Notes under the pieces: model-generated | The model's input: the letters and a program-made list of their open reading frames with translations, nothing else | The model's database searches: none | Told to the model about the DNA's origin: nothing | NCBI GenBank assembly: GCA_002633005.1 | Contig: NMRA01000424.1 | Location: 373,899 to 400,497, forward strand | Length of the DNA: 26,599 nucleotides | Reading direction: 5' to 3' | DNA from: Phoronis australis | Lineage: Eukaryota > Phoronida > Phoronidae | Shown here: one piece after another, positions 1 to 11,200 of the stretch | Layout: every line of letters begins with the position of its first letter | How positions within the stretch are numbered: the first letter of the stretch is position 1 | Translations under genes and position numbers: made by a program

Positions 1-225
1 CTAGCTAGATTGTAATCAGCTGATCATATCCGCATGAGCGAAGCCAATTATCCTCGCTCGTGACTCTATGACTAGAGCAGCTTGGCGGCATCCCTTTGAT
101 CGTGAGCCGAGTGCGACTCAGCCAAGGTGGATAAATACGGTCTAGTTCAATTTTCCATACCCCACCGTTTACCTTAACCACTGGGGTTAGGACCAATCTT
201 ATTTAGTGGGAATGTTCATAGCATG

Positions 226-548
226 AAGAATATCTGTAAAAGCCTTTAAAATCATCATTTCCTACCCGGGCCTAAAATTAAGCACAAGTGTGAGCAACCT
301 AAATCTCAATTAAATTTATGCTAAAATACAAGTTCTGAAATCGCCCTCTCCTACTCTGGCCTAAAATTACCGTTGGCATATAACAAAAATCCTGCTTTAA
401 TTTAAGAATATCTGTACAAGTTTTGAAATCGCCATTTGCTCTGGCCTATTATTAAGCACAAGAGTAAGTAACATCAATCCTGCTTAAATTTAAGCATATC
501 TGTCCAAGTTCTAAAATCGCCTGGCTTACATTAAGCACTTCTGTACAG
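226..548. repeat. Degenerate tandem repeat, about 4 copies of an 88-91 bp unit
   Basis: Units begin near 226, 317, 404 and 492. Each carries the same ordered words: (a)gaatatctgt, then caagttctgaaatcgcc, then ctggcctaaaattaagcac, then atcctgcttaaattta. The copies differ by substitutions and short indels, and the last one is truncated near 548. Nothing in it looks coding. It could be a minisatellite or the internal repeat of an old mobile element. Confidence 0.75.
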
Positions 549-1293
549 TTTTAGGTCCCACTATTCTTTTCACAGACAAAATGTACTATGTGGTTAATAG
601 ATAAAAATGTGTTGGGTAAGATGAATTAACAACTATCTAAAAAATAAATTTTTAACTACAAGTCATTGTACCAAACTCAAAGCCAGGCCATTTTCAAAAC
701 GAAATTGGTATCGCACATTTGTCCAAACCATGATACGACTGTATTTTTCTTGCTACAATGAACGCCCATAGCCATTATTATTACAAGCAATATTTCTCAG
801 CGAAAAAGAGTACGATAGGATTGTGTAGTTAGTAGTATTTGTAAATTTTCATGTAACCAATATGTGGGGAGGGCATGCACTGTCAAACAAATTAGCACCC
901 ATGGAACAGATGGAGGATGTAAAACCAGGTAAACACAGTAAGCTACAGCACAATCGTACCAGTGAAATCCCAATATGTCTCACAATTGACATTTTACTTC
1001 CTCTGTTTTCAGATCAATATTTATCAACGTTCCAATTCTGCATCCGTGCTACAGACTACCGCCACTAAATGCTTTCTTAATAATGGTCTCGCCCATAAGT
1101 CCATGTAACATGCCCGTCGAACTTGCTGGGATAGAAAGAGTAGATTCCTTTGTAGTCACTTTTTCTTTACAGCATGTACTTAGTTCCGCCTGCTTTTTTA
1201 TCTCTTGCAGTCGTGCTTTATCAACATTCATGCACTAGTTTTGTTGCTTTGTGAGCACAGTTTTTACATTACTTTTCTTAATTTCTTTTATAG
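549..1293. other. No supported gene; 5' flank of the Tc1-type transposase
   Basis: Non-coding-looking AT-rich sequence. The N-terminal helix-turn-helix exon(s) of the transposase at 1294-2411 should lie upstream on the + strand, but I could not identify them here. The only stretches open for about 60 codons (862-1068 +, 1049-1231 -) resemble no family I know. Confidence 0.5.
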
Positions 1294-1469
1294 AAGAACA
1301 GACCACCTCGGGTTTGTTATGCCGTGAGGTGCATTGCGACAAAGGAAAGGTTTGATGATGTCATTTTCACTGATGAATCGTCCATTAAAATGGAACGGAC
1401 AACTAGAAAATATTTTCAAAAAAGGGAAAGCCTGAACAACAGACGGGGCTTTTCAAGCACCCATTGAAG
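1294..1469 (+). pseudogene. Tc1/mariner-type transposase, exon with the first catalytic Asp (one-base break)
   Basis: This exon follows a good acceptor (pyrimidine-rich tract then tatag, ending 1293). It encodes the segment leading into the first catalytic aspartate: TKERFDDVIFTDESSIKME, with the Asp codon at 1372-1374. It ends at 1469 before gtgaga and joins exon 1962-2411 in the middle of the conserved motif HPLK|VHVWAGIS. The frame slips by one base at the A run 1418-1423: before it the read is KYFQK, after it KPEQQTGLFKHPLK. The exon is 176 nt, one short of a whole number of codons for a 0-0 phase exon, so a single base is missing. This may be true decay or a homopolymer error in the assembly. 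The upstream DNA-binding exon was not found. Confidence 0.8.
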
Positions 1470-1961
1470 GTGAGATATCTATAGCTCTTATTTTCAGGAC
1501 ACCCATGCCACATTAATTAGTGTCTTTTGTGAACTAAATTTGAGTTAAAGCTTTCCATGTCAAGTTTCAATGATTTGTAAATGATGTGACACAAATTTCC
1601 AAAGATTGATATTGGTGTCGGTTCTGGATTTGGAGGTTGGAATATGCAGTTGAATTGCTGAAGGGTGTGCGAACAATCAAAAAATTTGACTTGAAGTTTG
1701 ATATGTGGATGGATTCCACCTCTCAATTCTTTCTGTCAGATAAGTATGAAGAAAGATCTGTAAAAACTGGTTAAGTGCGTTGTGGAATAACTTCCTTGTA
1801 TGTGTCAGTTCATAACTACACTGCTATTGGTCTGTTGTTATAAAAAGTTTATATTCATATTTTGTTTTAGCCACTTGTAGGAAAGAAGTATCAGTTGCCA
1901 TGTAATAATTCTTCTCATTCTCGTTTAATTTCGCATATTCAAACTCAAGTTCTTATTTCAG
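1470..1961 (+). other. Intron of the transposase gene (492 nt)
   Basis: It starts gtgaga (1470) and ends with a pyrimidine-rich tract and tttcag (1961). Removing it joins the two conserved transposase blocks in phase, provided the one-base slip in the upstream exon is allowed for. No other feature is visible inside. Confidence 0.75.
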
Positions 1962-2411
1962 GTGCATGTTTGGGCTGGCATTTCCAGGAAATGTGCCACT
2001 GGCATCCACATCTTTGAGGGCAAAATGGATTCTCTCTTTTATCAGAGCATTTTAAGGAAAACAGTTTTGCCTTTCCAAAGATCAGTTTTCCCAGTGACAC
2101 ATCGTCTCTATCAAGACAATGATCCAAAGCACACGAGCAGATCAACGAGGCAGTTTATGTCAGATAACGGCATAAACCACTGGGCTTCTCCAGCTGAGTC
2201 ACCAGACCTAAATCCCATAGAGAATTTATGGCATGAGCTGAAAGCCTACATTAGGAAGCATGCTCAGCCAACTACAAAGGCAGAGTTGGTGAGTGGAATA
2301 AAGAACTTTTGGGCAACGGTTACTCCTGAAAAGTGTAACCGTTACATTAACCATATCTACAAGGTTCTGCCACAGGTCATCGCCAACAAAGGAAATGCTT
2401 CTGGTTTCTGA
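1962..2411 (+). CDS. Tc1/mariner-type DD34E transposase, C-terminal catalytic exon
   Basis: This exon of 149 codons is open to its stop at 2409-2411. It begins VHVWAGISRK and carries the second catalytic Asp in YQDNDPKHTS (codon 2115-2117) and the catalytic Glu in SPDLNPIENLWHELK (codon 2220-2222). Exactly 34 residues separate them, giving the DD34E spacing of Tc1-like transposases. The protein ends NHIYKVLPQVIANKGNASGF, a complete-looking C-terminus. In this family the enzyme cuts and pastes its own element at TA sites. I see no flanking terminal inverted repeats. The first GTG is a splice junction, not a start codon. The absence of stops over the whole exon suggests recent activity or retained function. 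Confidence 0.88.
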   Translation: MHVWAGISRKCATGIHIFEGKMDSLFYQSILRKTVLPFQRSVFPVTHRLYQDNDPKHTSRSTRQFMSDNGINHWASPAESPDLNPIENLWHELKAYIRKHAQPTTKAELVSGIKNFWATVTPEKCNRYINHIYKVLPQVIANKGNASGF

Positions 2412-4475
2412 AGTGCAGACGTATTTGGGTATTTTTTGCTCAGCCAGGTGCCTGTGGCTGGTTGCATGAAGCTGACTCAACTAGGGGCTCAGCTAAGTTC
2501 CTTAAACCTACAGCGTATTTGTGGGCTTGTGAAAACGCCGATTGTCATTTCTTATGCTATTTGAGTCTCATTACTAAGTCATTTTTGGACTTTGGTGCGA
2601 AAGCAAAAGTAAACTCTACTTTGAATTCTCAATATTATTGAAAATTAGTAAAAATCTTTTCATGCAGTGCCCCCAATTTAAGGACTAAGTCCCTAAATAG
2701 TTTAACTGAATTAAGTCCTCAGATTTCTGTTATATTATTAAAAATGTAATTAGTCGAAGGAGAATTTATGATAAAGATAACATGATAGAAAAAAATGCTA
2801 CGCCTGTGAGTAGACAATGAAACAAAAACATAAGCAATGTGGGGAACTTAGTCGAGTCCCTATTTCGGACTGCTTCATTCCACCAGGCACTGAAATCACA
2901 TTTTTGGATACCCGGGCCATAGTGATCTCTGTACATTTGGCTTGTTTTTGTTTTACTGTGCGTTGCCTTCTGGAAATGTTGTATATTACAGTAAGATATA
3001 TATAATTTGGAGAAAATGCGTTGTTATAAGTCAAAGTAATGCCATTTTTAGATCTCGTGTAGGAAAACTGTTCAGTTACAGATACATAATTGTTTCATGA
3101 GGGTAACATCAAGACACATTTTTATGTTGGTAAACACAGTAGTTTAAAAAAGTGAATTGTTTAAATTTTCGTCGAAGTTCGTCAGGCTTCATTGAAATTG
3201 TGATCAAAATCCAGGAGTAAAGCAGCTGAAAGATAATACTAAATTATTTAAAAATTAGCTAAAAGTATTTCCTCAAAATTTAAGTCGATTTTCGAAGAGA
3301 AGAAATATTGTTCACTTTTTGTGATAACTGCAGTACAGTAAGTTTGTCAGATATTTTAATGTCACAACCCACATTCATGAAAGTAATTCCTTATTGCTTA
3401 GCTATTAACAGAATTAAGAGTACCAACTTATGTCTGAAATTCCAATTGTTACGGATGAGAAAGGCTGGGAATGGAAGTGCTTAAAATGTTTGCTTTGCAA
3501 TAATATCGATATCAAATGGCTATCTTACCTGTTTTATCAATTTTGCGATTGCATTCATAGATACGTTATATCATAGACATGTTGTATTGTTTAAGAAATT
3601 AAGACTGTATAACACAATTGTTTTTTAGCTTGTTTCTGAGTAAGGTTACATAACCAGCACTGTTAACATTAGATTGCCTGTTTTATTGATGCCATTGTAA
3701 ATGAGCATAACTTTTCTATAGGAGTTAGTGCAAGTATACATAATCGGTTGCGTGTTGTATTTGAGTCTACATAATCTTCTGGTGAGAAAATGAAGTGGAT
3801 ATTCAAATTTAAGTTTAACATTTGTTGAGATTGTGAACGTTCTGGTGGCAACAGAATAATAAAATGTGTCAACTTAATAAATTATAGGTGTTTGTCTCTT
3901 ACTGCTCAATATATATAAGTTGTGGTTCATACAGCCTTCAACTCCATCTATAATAACAGTGATGGTGTATTCAAAGCTGTCAAGCACTCCGAGCATAGTA
4001 AAAAAATGTTGCTTATTTGAATTATAGGCCATGTCTAATCTTATCGACCAACCTATGCATTTACCAACTATCTATACAATATAGATTTTAGCTCATTAAA
4101 AGTATGCATTTGCTGAAAGTAGAAATAGCTATGCAGAATTAGATTCTAGACTTCATACCACGTGACCAAGCATTTTAGTAGTAAAAAGGAAAAGTACGTT
4201 CATAGCAAAATACTGGTATCAATACAGTGACTAAATTTTGGTTGAATTAATGTTAATGATAAATTCTCAGAAGTGCTTTCGATTTTTCTCTCATTGTTCG
4301 TTTTCGTTTTATGCTTTGAAACTGATTTCAAACTCTGTTTTTGAGAATTCTGCCTAAATTATGACACCTAATAGTTTCCATTGAATGCTATCAGTTATTT
4401 TTGAAATAGGATTTTCAAAATTGAGCCATGATAGTAAGTCGAAAAGAACACAAGATATAAGTCATGACAGATGCA
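2412..4475. other. Intergenic, no gene supported
   Basis: AT-rich spacer between the convergent transposase and BEN-type genes. A short hairpin lies just past the transposase stop (cagcca...tggctg, about 2440-2459). Related words built on aaggactaagtccct recur at about 2680-2730 and 2840-2860, which hints at old repeat material. No open frame here shows a recognisable motif. Confidence 0.5.
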
Positions 4476-4481
4476 TTTATT
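4476..4481 (-). terminator. Poly(A) signal of the BEN-type gene
   Basis: The + strand tttatt reads AATAAA on the minus strand, about 125 nt past the BEN-type stop codon at 4606-4608. This distance is normal for an animal 3' UTR. Confidence 0.5.
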
Positions 4482-4605
4482 ATACAATAAGAAAGTGATG
4501 TTCTTCATCTTGCACACATATAGACACATTTCAATAAACGTAGAAGCCACTCTTATGTGAAGCTGTCTAGTGTGGGGCTGAATGTTTGTAGAGTGAAGTC
4601 ACCTT

Positions 4606-5246
4606 TCATAAAATAGGGCGTGGGAGAACCACTTTCTCAGACAACTTATAAAATAATTTTCGGATCGCACTATCAATTGCCTTTATTAATTTGGAGGTTA
4701 ACTTCTTCTGATCTGGGGTGTTGAGGAATCTTGAATATTCCGACAATGTCATGACACTGTCCAAAACAAATTTGACTTTGTCTTTGTTAAGTCTTCCTTT
4801 ACTACCAGATTTGGAATACGTTACACCATTCACATTTCTATTATAAGCTTCTCCGAGGTTAAAAATTTGAAAAATCATTGATTTCGCTGCTGCCTCAGGT
4901 GATGAAGACACATTAATAATTTCCACTACCCTTTGTTTAGGTAGAAATGGTGCCACAGATGGCAATGGTCGCAGCTCACTTTCCAATAAATCCTCGATCA
5001 AACTTTCGGAGATAACCACATTCTCGAAATCGGATAACTTCAGTTTCCATATCTGTTGATCCTGAATCGTTATTTTTGTTGGCTTTTTGCTTTCCAGTGC
5101 TGCAATTCGTTTTTCCAATAACTCAACGGTCTGCACTAACTTGTTGAAGCGGTGGATTGGGACCCACTGCACAGCAGGTGAGCGAAGCAGTGCACGCCTT
5201 GCTGGCTCATGCACTGTCACTGACATGCTTGGTGAGCATAGCAGTC
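4606..5246 (-). CDS. BEN-type gene, terminal exon 11 (coiled coil and BEN-like domain)
   Basis: The acceptor is tttattttag before 5246, and the split Arg codon (A|GA) joins exon 10. The exon encodes residues 366-578. A heptad-like stretch (FNKLVQTVELLEKRIAALES) suggests dimerisation. The last third has the BEN-like pattern: AAKSMIFQIFNLGEAYNR, a variable loop (NVNGVTYSKSGSKG), then LNKDKVKFVLDSVM and a final helix KLTSKLIKAIDSAIRKLF. These resemble the BEN features of a helix with a phenylalanine-rich end, then the L-x-x-x-K-V segment and the basic last helix. The internal Met at 5224-5226 lets it read as a 206-residue ORF on its own, but the exon is open and in phase across the junction. Confidence 0.82.
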
Positions 5247-8200
5247 CTAAAATAAAACCAAATTGTCAGATGAAACTACGAATCATCTGTAAACCTGGAT
5301 GTTCACAACAGTTAACAGGAGGATGACTTTTCTATTAGAACTGATAACTAAGGTCTGTAATAGGCAGTTTAATGTCACTGCCTATGGAAGGTTGATTTTT
5401 TCAAGTGACTTTTTGACCATTACTGTGAATTAAAACAAGCTTTTTGGGAATTAGGAAATCAGAAATTGTATATTCTAATGAATAAATAGTTCTGGAAGTC
5501 ACCATTCTTTGGTCAAAGTTACAGTATTTGATAGTGTTTATATTTATTATCAGTGCACATCACAGACATTCAACAACCTCCAGACAGCAATTTTTTTAAA
5601 AAAAGAGAAAAAAAAAACAGCAACTTGTCTCCAAAAATCATGTATTAAGTCCTTAAGTTCATAGGATTTAAACATTGCTTTAAATTCTTAGCCTAGGTTT
5701 TAATAAGAAGGAATCGATGAATCTCAAAAAATAAATTTGAACTTCACAAAAGAGAAAGGTGCCGAGGTCTGATTGTTGAAAACCATCTGAAAAATTGTTA
5801 TTTGGGTCAATAACAATTAATTTCAATCATCAGAAAAAGTCTACAGAAAACTTCCACCTACCTCAAATGATAATTAATCCTGAATCTATATTCCTAGAAA
5901 GTTATAGAACAACTATACAACTATACTCACTAGTGCAAACTGTAGACTTTGGCGTCTGCACAACTTGCTGCATTTCAATGGACTGCTGCGGGGAGTTCCA
6001 TTCGGACATCAAATCATCTGGCAGGTCGTTTATGGCATACACGCCACTGACATTAGTCACATCTGCTTCCCCATAAAGCAAACTTGCTTCTGTCATACAA
6101 GCCTCCCCAGCTTCACCACCAGTAAGCTCCTCATTACCAGTTCCACCGACCTCTGTTGTAATATAATTACATCAAACTAAATCATTCACTGAAAACACAT
6201 AAAAAATAAAGTCTGTCTGGTATGGGTGTGCATCTCAATTACTCACATAGAACTAATGAAGAGATTCCAGTGATATTCTTACTAAAATAACCATTTGAGT
6301 GAGACATGCAAGTTAGAATGCAGTGAGCATGTGAAGTATTCAAATGGCAGGTAGTGGGAAAAAAGTGGAAAATCAGTGACAAATTGTGAGGCAGGGAGAA
6401 TTTCAGACTTGGAAATTTCTGAGTGAAAACTGAATGATTATTTCGGATAAACAAACGCTGCTCATTGGCTGTTCCTGTGGAAATTTGTGTAGACCAGAAT
6501 TCTGAATTCAAAATAAAATGGCACCAGGAACAGTTCACATAAATTAGAGAAATAGCTTGAAGATTAATTGGTGACACTTTTTCACATATGTTGTGAAATT
6601 GCTGAACAGTTTGTCTGCAAGTTAACCAGAGGGGATCCAGGACTGAAGCTGTGTGTTGATAAGCTTAAGATTATTGTATTCACAAATCTAGTAGAATGCA
6701 AACAGTAATTTTATTGTATGTGGAACATCATTAAGGCATGATTTGTGTTTACATGGTTCAAGACTCCACCACTTAACTAATGTTGCTTATTAGCCTCTCG
6801 GGGCGTTAGTTTTTTGACTGATAACCACTGCGGCGAATGGCAAGAAGGCAGAGTGAATACTCCTAGTCCTATTGTAAACCACTCCTCATGATATCATCAT
6901 GTTCATAATAGCAATTAAAGTGTATATTCAGACAAATTTCCAGACGAAATCACAAAAATAAGCAGCATTTTGGTTATCAATAAAGCTTTAAACTCTCGTC
7001 TAATTCAGTCACTTGTCATAAAATGCACTGAAAATATTCTAAGTTCAAAATTCTCAACCAGTGAGATTCTCTTGACTCAGTGAGATTATGAGTAAGATGA
7101 ATTCTCACTGACTTGGAATGCTATGCAATTAAGATTCACAAGAGAGATTCTCAATGAAATATCACTGTATTCTCATAACTGCATTTTTTCATTAATATCA
7201 ATGGCATCTTAATTAGTTAGATTCTGATTGATTCTCACGGTCTTTCATAAAATTGTATTGGTATTCCTATGCTACATGCACATTCAATCATAATCTATTT
7301 ATTTTTGGAATATTCAACAACTACATTATTTTTACTTTTTCCTGCCACAGACTTTGGTTCAGAATGAACTTAACTGCCCAAAAAGGAACAACTAATTTTC
7401 ATTCCTTGATTTAAACTTTACCTGAGAGAGAAGCTGCGTCTCCTGTGGAAAGTGTATTCTCCGCTGATAACACTTCAGATACAACTTGATTTCCATGAGA
7501 AAGTATGTCTGAAAAAATGGTCAGAATCATGAATGCTTTGAAGATCAATTTGAATCAGTACATTTTCATAAATACAAACCCACTTGCTTATTTTTATTTG
7601 GTCACCAACATCCTGTAACCAACAGTCACTTACCTCATTACTGTTGGCAGGCTGTTTTGTGGTGACTCAGTTTACCAAGAGACAGAACTGTGATCATGGA
7701 TTTTTACTAACTTCATCCAAACCAAAAACGTATGTAGATTAGTCCAAATTAGACTAGCAATTCCAAAAGCCAGTGGAGATGAACAGTGCAATACTGCATG
7801 GTTTTGTAATACAAAAAGTTTATCGTTTGGGTGCTTACATCATTAATACCTGAACGAAATTAGCCAACACGTTACAGAATTGTACTATATCAAGCTGTGA
7901 AAAAACAGTCTCAGAGTGCTGCATCATCAGGTACATACCTTTTAAGAAGTCCATCGCACCCGTATCTAGAAGACTTTGATACACAGCTTTCTCAGAGTCT
8001 AATTCCGAAGGCTGTTTAGAGGAGCTCGGTGTAGATGAGCTCGGTGTAGGGTCACTAATATACACATCCTTGGCGGCACCCTGAAATTTTAGAATTATTT
8101 TTCATTGTCAGCAACCAGACTCCTACACTAAACCGGGATTTTTGATTACTTGCTTACGAATTTTTCACCAAACGTTATTGAAGATTGAGAAGAAAAAACA

Positions 8201-11200
8201 TGCATCCCCCTTTACCACAAAGATGGCGTTAAAAGAATGTATCTCAGTGTCAGTTCCATAGTCCAAAGGGCCGCCGGTCCGATAATCTAAAAAGTGACTT
8301 TTCAAGCTCCAGCAACATATTGAACATCAGAATGCATCTTTTATGTGCAGTAAAAGACAAAAAGTTGCTATTTTTGCTTCGCGGTATTTTCCCTCAGTGA
8401 GGTTGAAAGCCAAGTTATTCCTATTCTGAAAGGCTCAAAAAATGATCATCGGATCATCGTGTTCCATTAAATTTTAGGAGAATTAGCTTGCTGTCCTATG
8501 TAGTGGTATTCTGAATGCCAGGACATCATCTTACATTGAGAAGTATAATCTGCTGGCTGCAGTTTTCGAAAAGCTAGACCATGGATGAACCATGTCTTTC
8601 ATAGACATCTATAATACAAAATAGGGAAATGAAAACCTTACAAATTTGTAACATTTGTTGATATGAGGAAGGAATTTGGGCATGTACAAAAGGATTTAAC
8701 ATTTTATAAACTTGTATGAAATAACATTGACGGCCATATGTATAATGCCATCAAAGCATTTGTGGTTCGTGTTCAGATTTCTTGAAATTACTACACAAAT
8801 TGGTTCCCTGTAAGTTTTGGCATATGCAAGAGTGATATGCTCACTATTGAAATTCATTATAAATAATTAGGTGTCCTTTTTGATGAACATTTGCCATTTC
8901 AACAAGCCACTACTGCACTAGCAGCATCTGGTGGCCGTGCAGTTTGTGCCATCCTCTCCAAATTCTAATGGAAACTTCTGCGAAATGTGTGAGTCTATCA
9001 CAGATGGTAAGAGACTTGGCAGATCTGCAAAAGTTATCTGAGAAATCTAGCTTTCTATATTTTCCACCTCAAATGGCAATCGTTCAATCCTCTTCAACAA
9101 TTAAACGAGTAAAAAATTACAGAAGTGAAACAAGGTTGTAGTTACCTTCTTTTTCTGTTCTCCACTGCTGTTTTTCTTTAGTGCTGTCATTTTTGGTTCA
9201 CTACTGTTTTTTTTCAAGTCTGCTTTCTTTGGTTCACTCTTCCGTGCTGCTTTCTTTGATTCATTTCTACTGCTCTTTGGTGCTGCTTTGTCTTGTTTAG
9301 AGGCATTTTTTTCCAGGGTATCAAATGAGCCAATAGTCCCAACATCAGGTCCCTAAATTACACCAATGGAAAGCGATGATCAAAATCGTATACAAAAACA
9401 TTGTTGCCATACAATTTTTTGTTTGATGACGACATAAGTATCATCATATTTTAATTTAGCATGGAAACTAAGGCAAAAAGCTTAGGAGAAAACGGATGTG
9501 CTGGGTACAGAATCCAGTACTAAGATATATCTTGCAAAATCTATTTGTTGTATTTGCCATAAAACAGTTCTTAGGATTTTCCTTGACAAAGTCCAGAATA
9601 CTTAAACAATACTAAGGCTGCCATGTACTCACTTTGTTTTTCCGAGTAACTTCTTTCCTTTGCGTGACAATTTCATTTTCGGGTGCGACTGAGTATTTGC
9701 TGGTGTTTTCAACTGAGCCCTGAAATGTTCAAGCCAAAATTGAATGAACTCAATTGAAAACAGAGAACAAGGTGCATTATTAGATGGCTTCTGTTTTCTT
9801 TTCTGAAAACTATGAATGATAATGAAGACGATACCTGCGGTTTGTAGAGTATTGTAAAATTTTCTGGGTTTATCTTAACTACCAGGTTATTCATAAGTGC
9901 ACTGGTCACCATGTTGACACTCTGTCATACAAAAACAGTAATCTTTGGTAGAGACAACAAACTTTGAACTGTTGCCTGATGAATTATTACTTCTGTGGAA
10001 ATGGCTAACATTGGTTTTAAACCCTTTTTAAATTTTGTCAGTGAATATTACAACATTGAAAAATATAGCGCTTGTAAAAACTCAAGTATGTCAAACTTTG
10101 ATAAAGCATGGTAAAATGTGGAACTTTTTTTCTTAATTTGATGTGTGATTGATTATTGCTTTTAACAATATGATTTACTCTTTTCCTGTTTTCTAATTTT
10201 TCATAACTGGAAAAGTATCAATTTCATAAATCTGCTTTAACTGCGACGAACCATTTTGTGCATTCCCATCCCTCAAAAGTTATTATTGCAGTCACTAAAC
10301 TAATAAACAAAAATGCTTAAGTCAATCGGAAAAAAGACAAAATATGCATTAAATCTTACCAAAATTTTCTCAGAGGTAGGTCTTTTAGTAGGCTGCTTCC
10401 TCCTTGCACTGTTGTCTGCAGGTCTCTGAAATGAACATCAATGAGATCTGAGATATGTACAAGTTGTCAACATGACTGAGTTAAAAACTAGTGGTGATCG
10501 CAATTAGCTATTGCAAATATAGATACCAAAAGTATTGTTATTGCTTATGGTCAAAATCAGCCGCAGAAGGAAATAACATACTCAATAATTGATTTTTCAG
10601 ATTTTATAACTGAAATAATGAACATCACTTATGTGTGATCTTTTTTGAAACATTTCATGTCTGATATCTTTGTAGTTTGAGGGTTATTCAGATATCTATG
10701 ATACAGGTTCCTCACACACTGGTAGTAAGGCAATTATGCTCAAATAGGAACTCATTCCTGAGATTTTTCAGAAACACGTGATCAAGGCAAATAATAACCA
10801 GGGCTACACTTAACCAAGTGTACTGTCGCAAATGCGATTGGGAATTTGACTGCATTGTATCATTTGTATGAGCACATGGTTCCACTTGTATTCTGTTAGC
10901 AACAAACACAGCAGTTTTTTTGGTGGTAAGCCGCCAAAGGCTTGTAAGTGTGAGAAGAAAATTGTGCAATATGAGAGCAGGCTAGTAAACACTGGTAGAA
11001 AATTTGGGAATGCTGGTAGACACTTGTTTGTAACAGCTAGTTGCTGCTGTCAGCATTTTTCGTAGCTTTATTACATTTTGTGGAGCAAAATTCGTAAAGA
11101 TGAGTTGCATTACAAAATACATGTGCACTCTTATTACAAGTGAACATTGGGAAATACCAACGGAAACTTTTTGATCATTTGTATTTACGAGAGCAGATTT

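Noticed and set aside
5-196. Minus-strand 63-codon open frame at the left edge
   Set aside because: No recognisable motif, no splice context and too short to stand alone; it could be part of something beyond the window but cannot be supported.
862-1231. Two open frames of about 60-68 codons upstream of the transposase
   Set aside because: I hoped for the missing helix-turn-helix exon, but neither strand shows the expected pattern. The minus frame is Lys/Glu-rich yet matches nothing I know.
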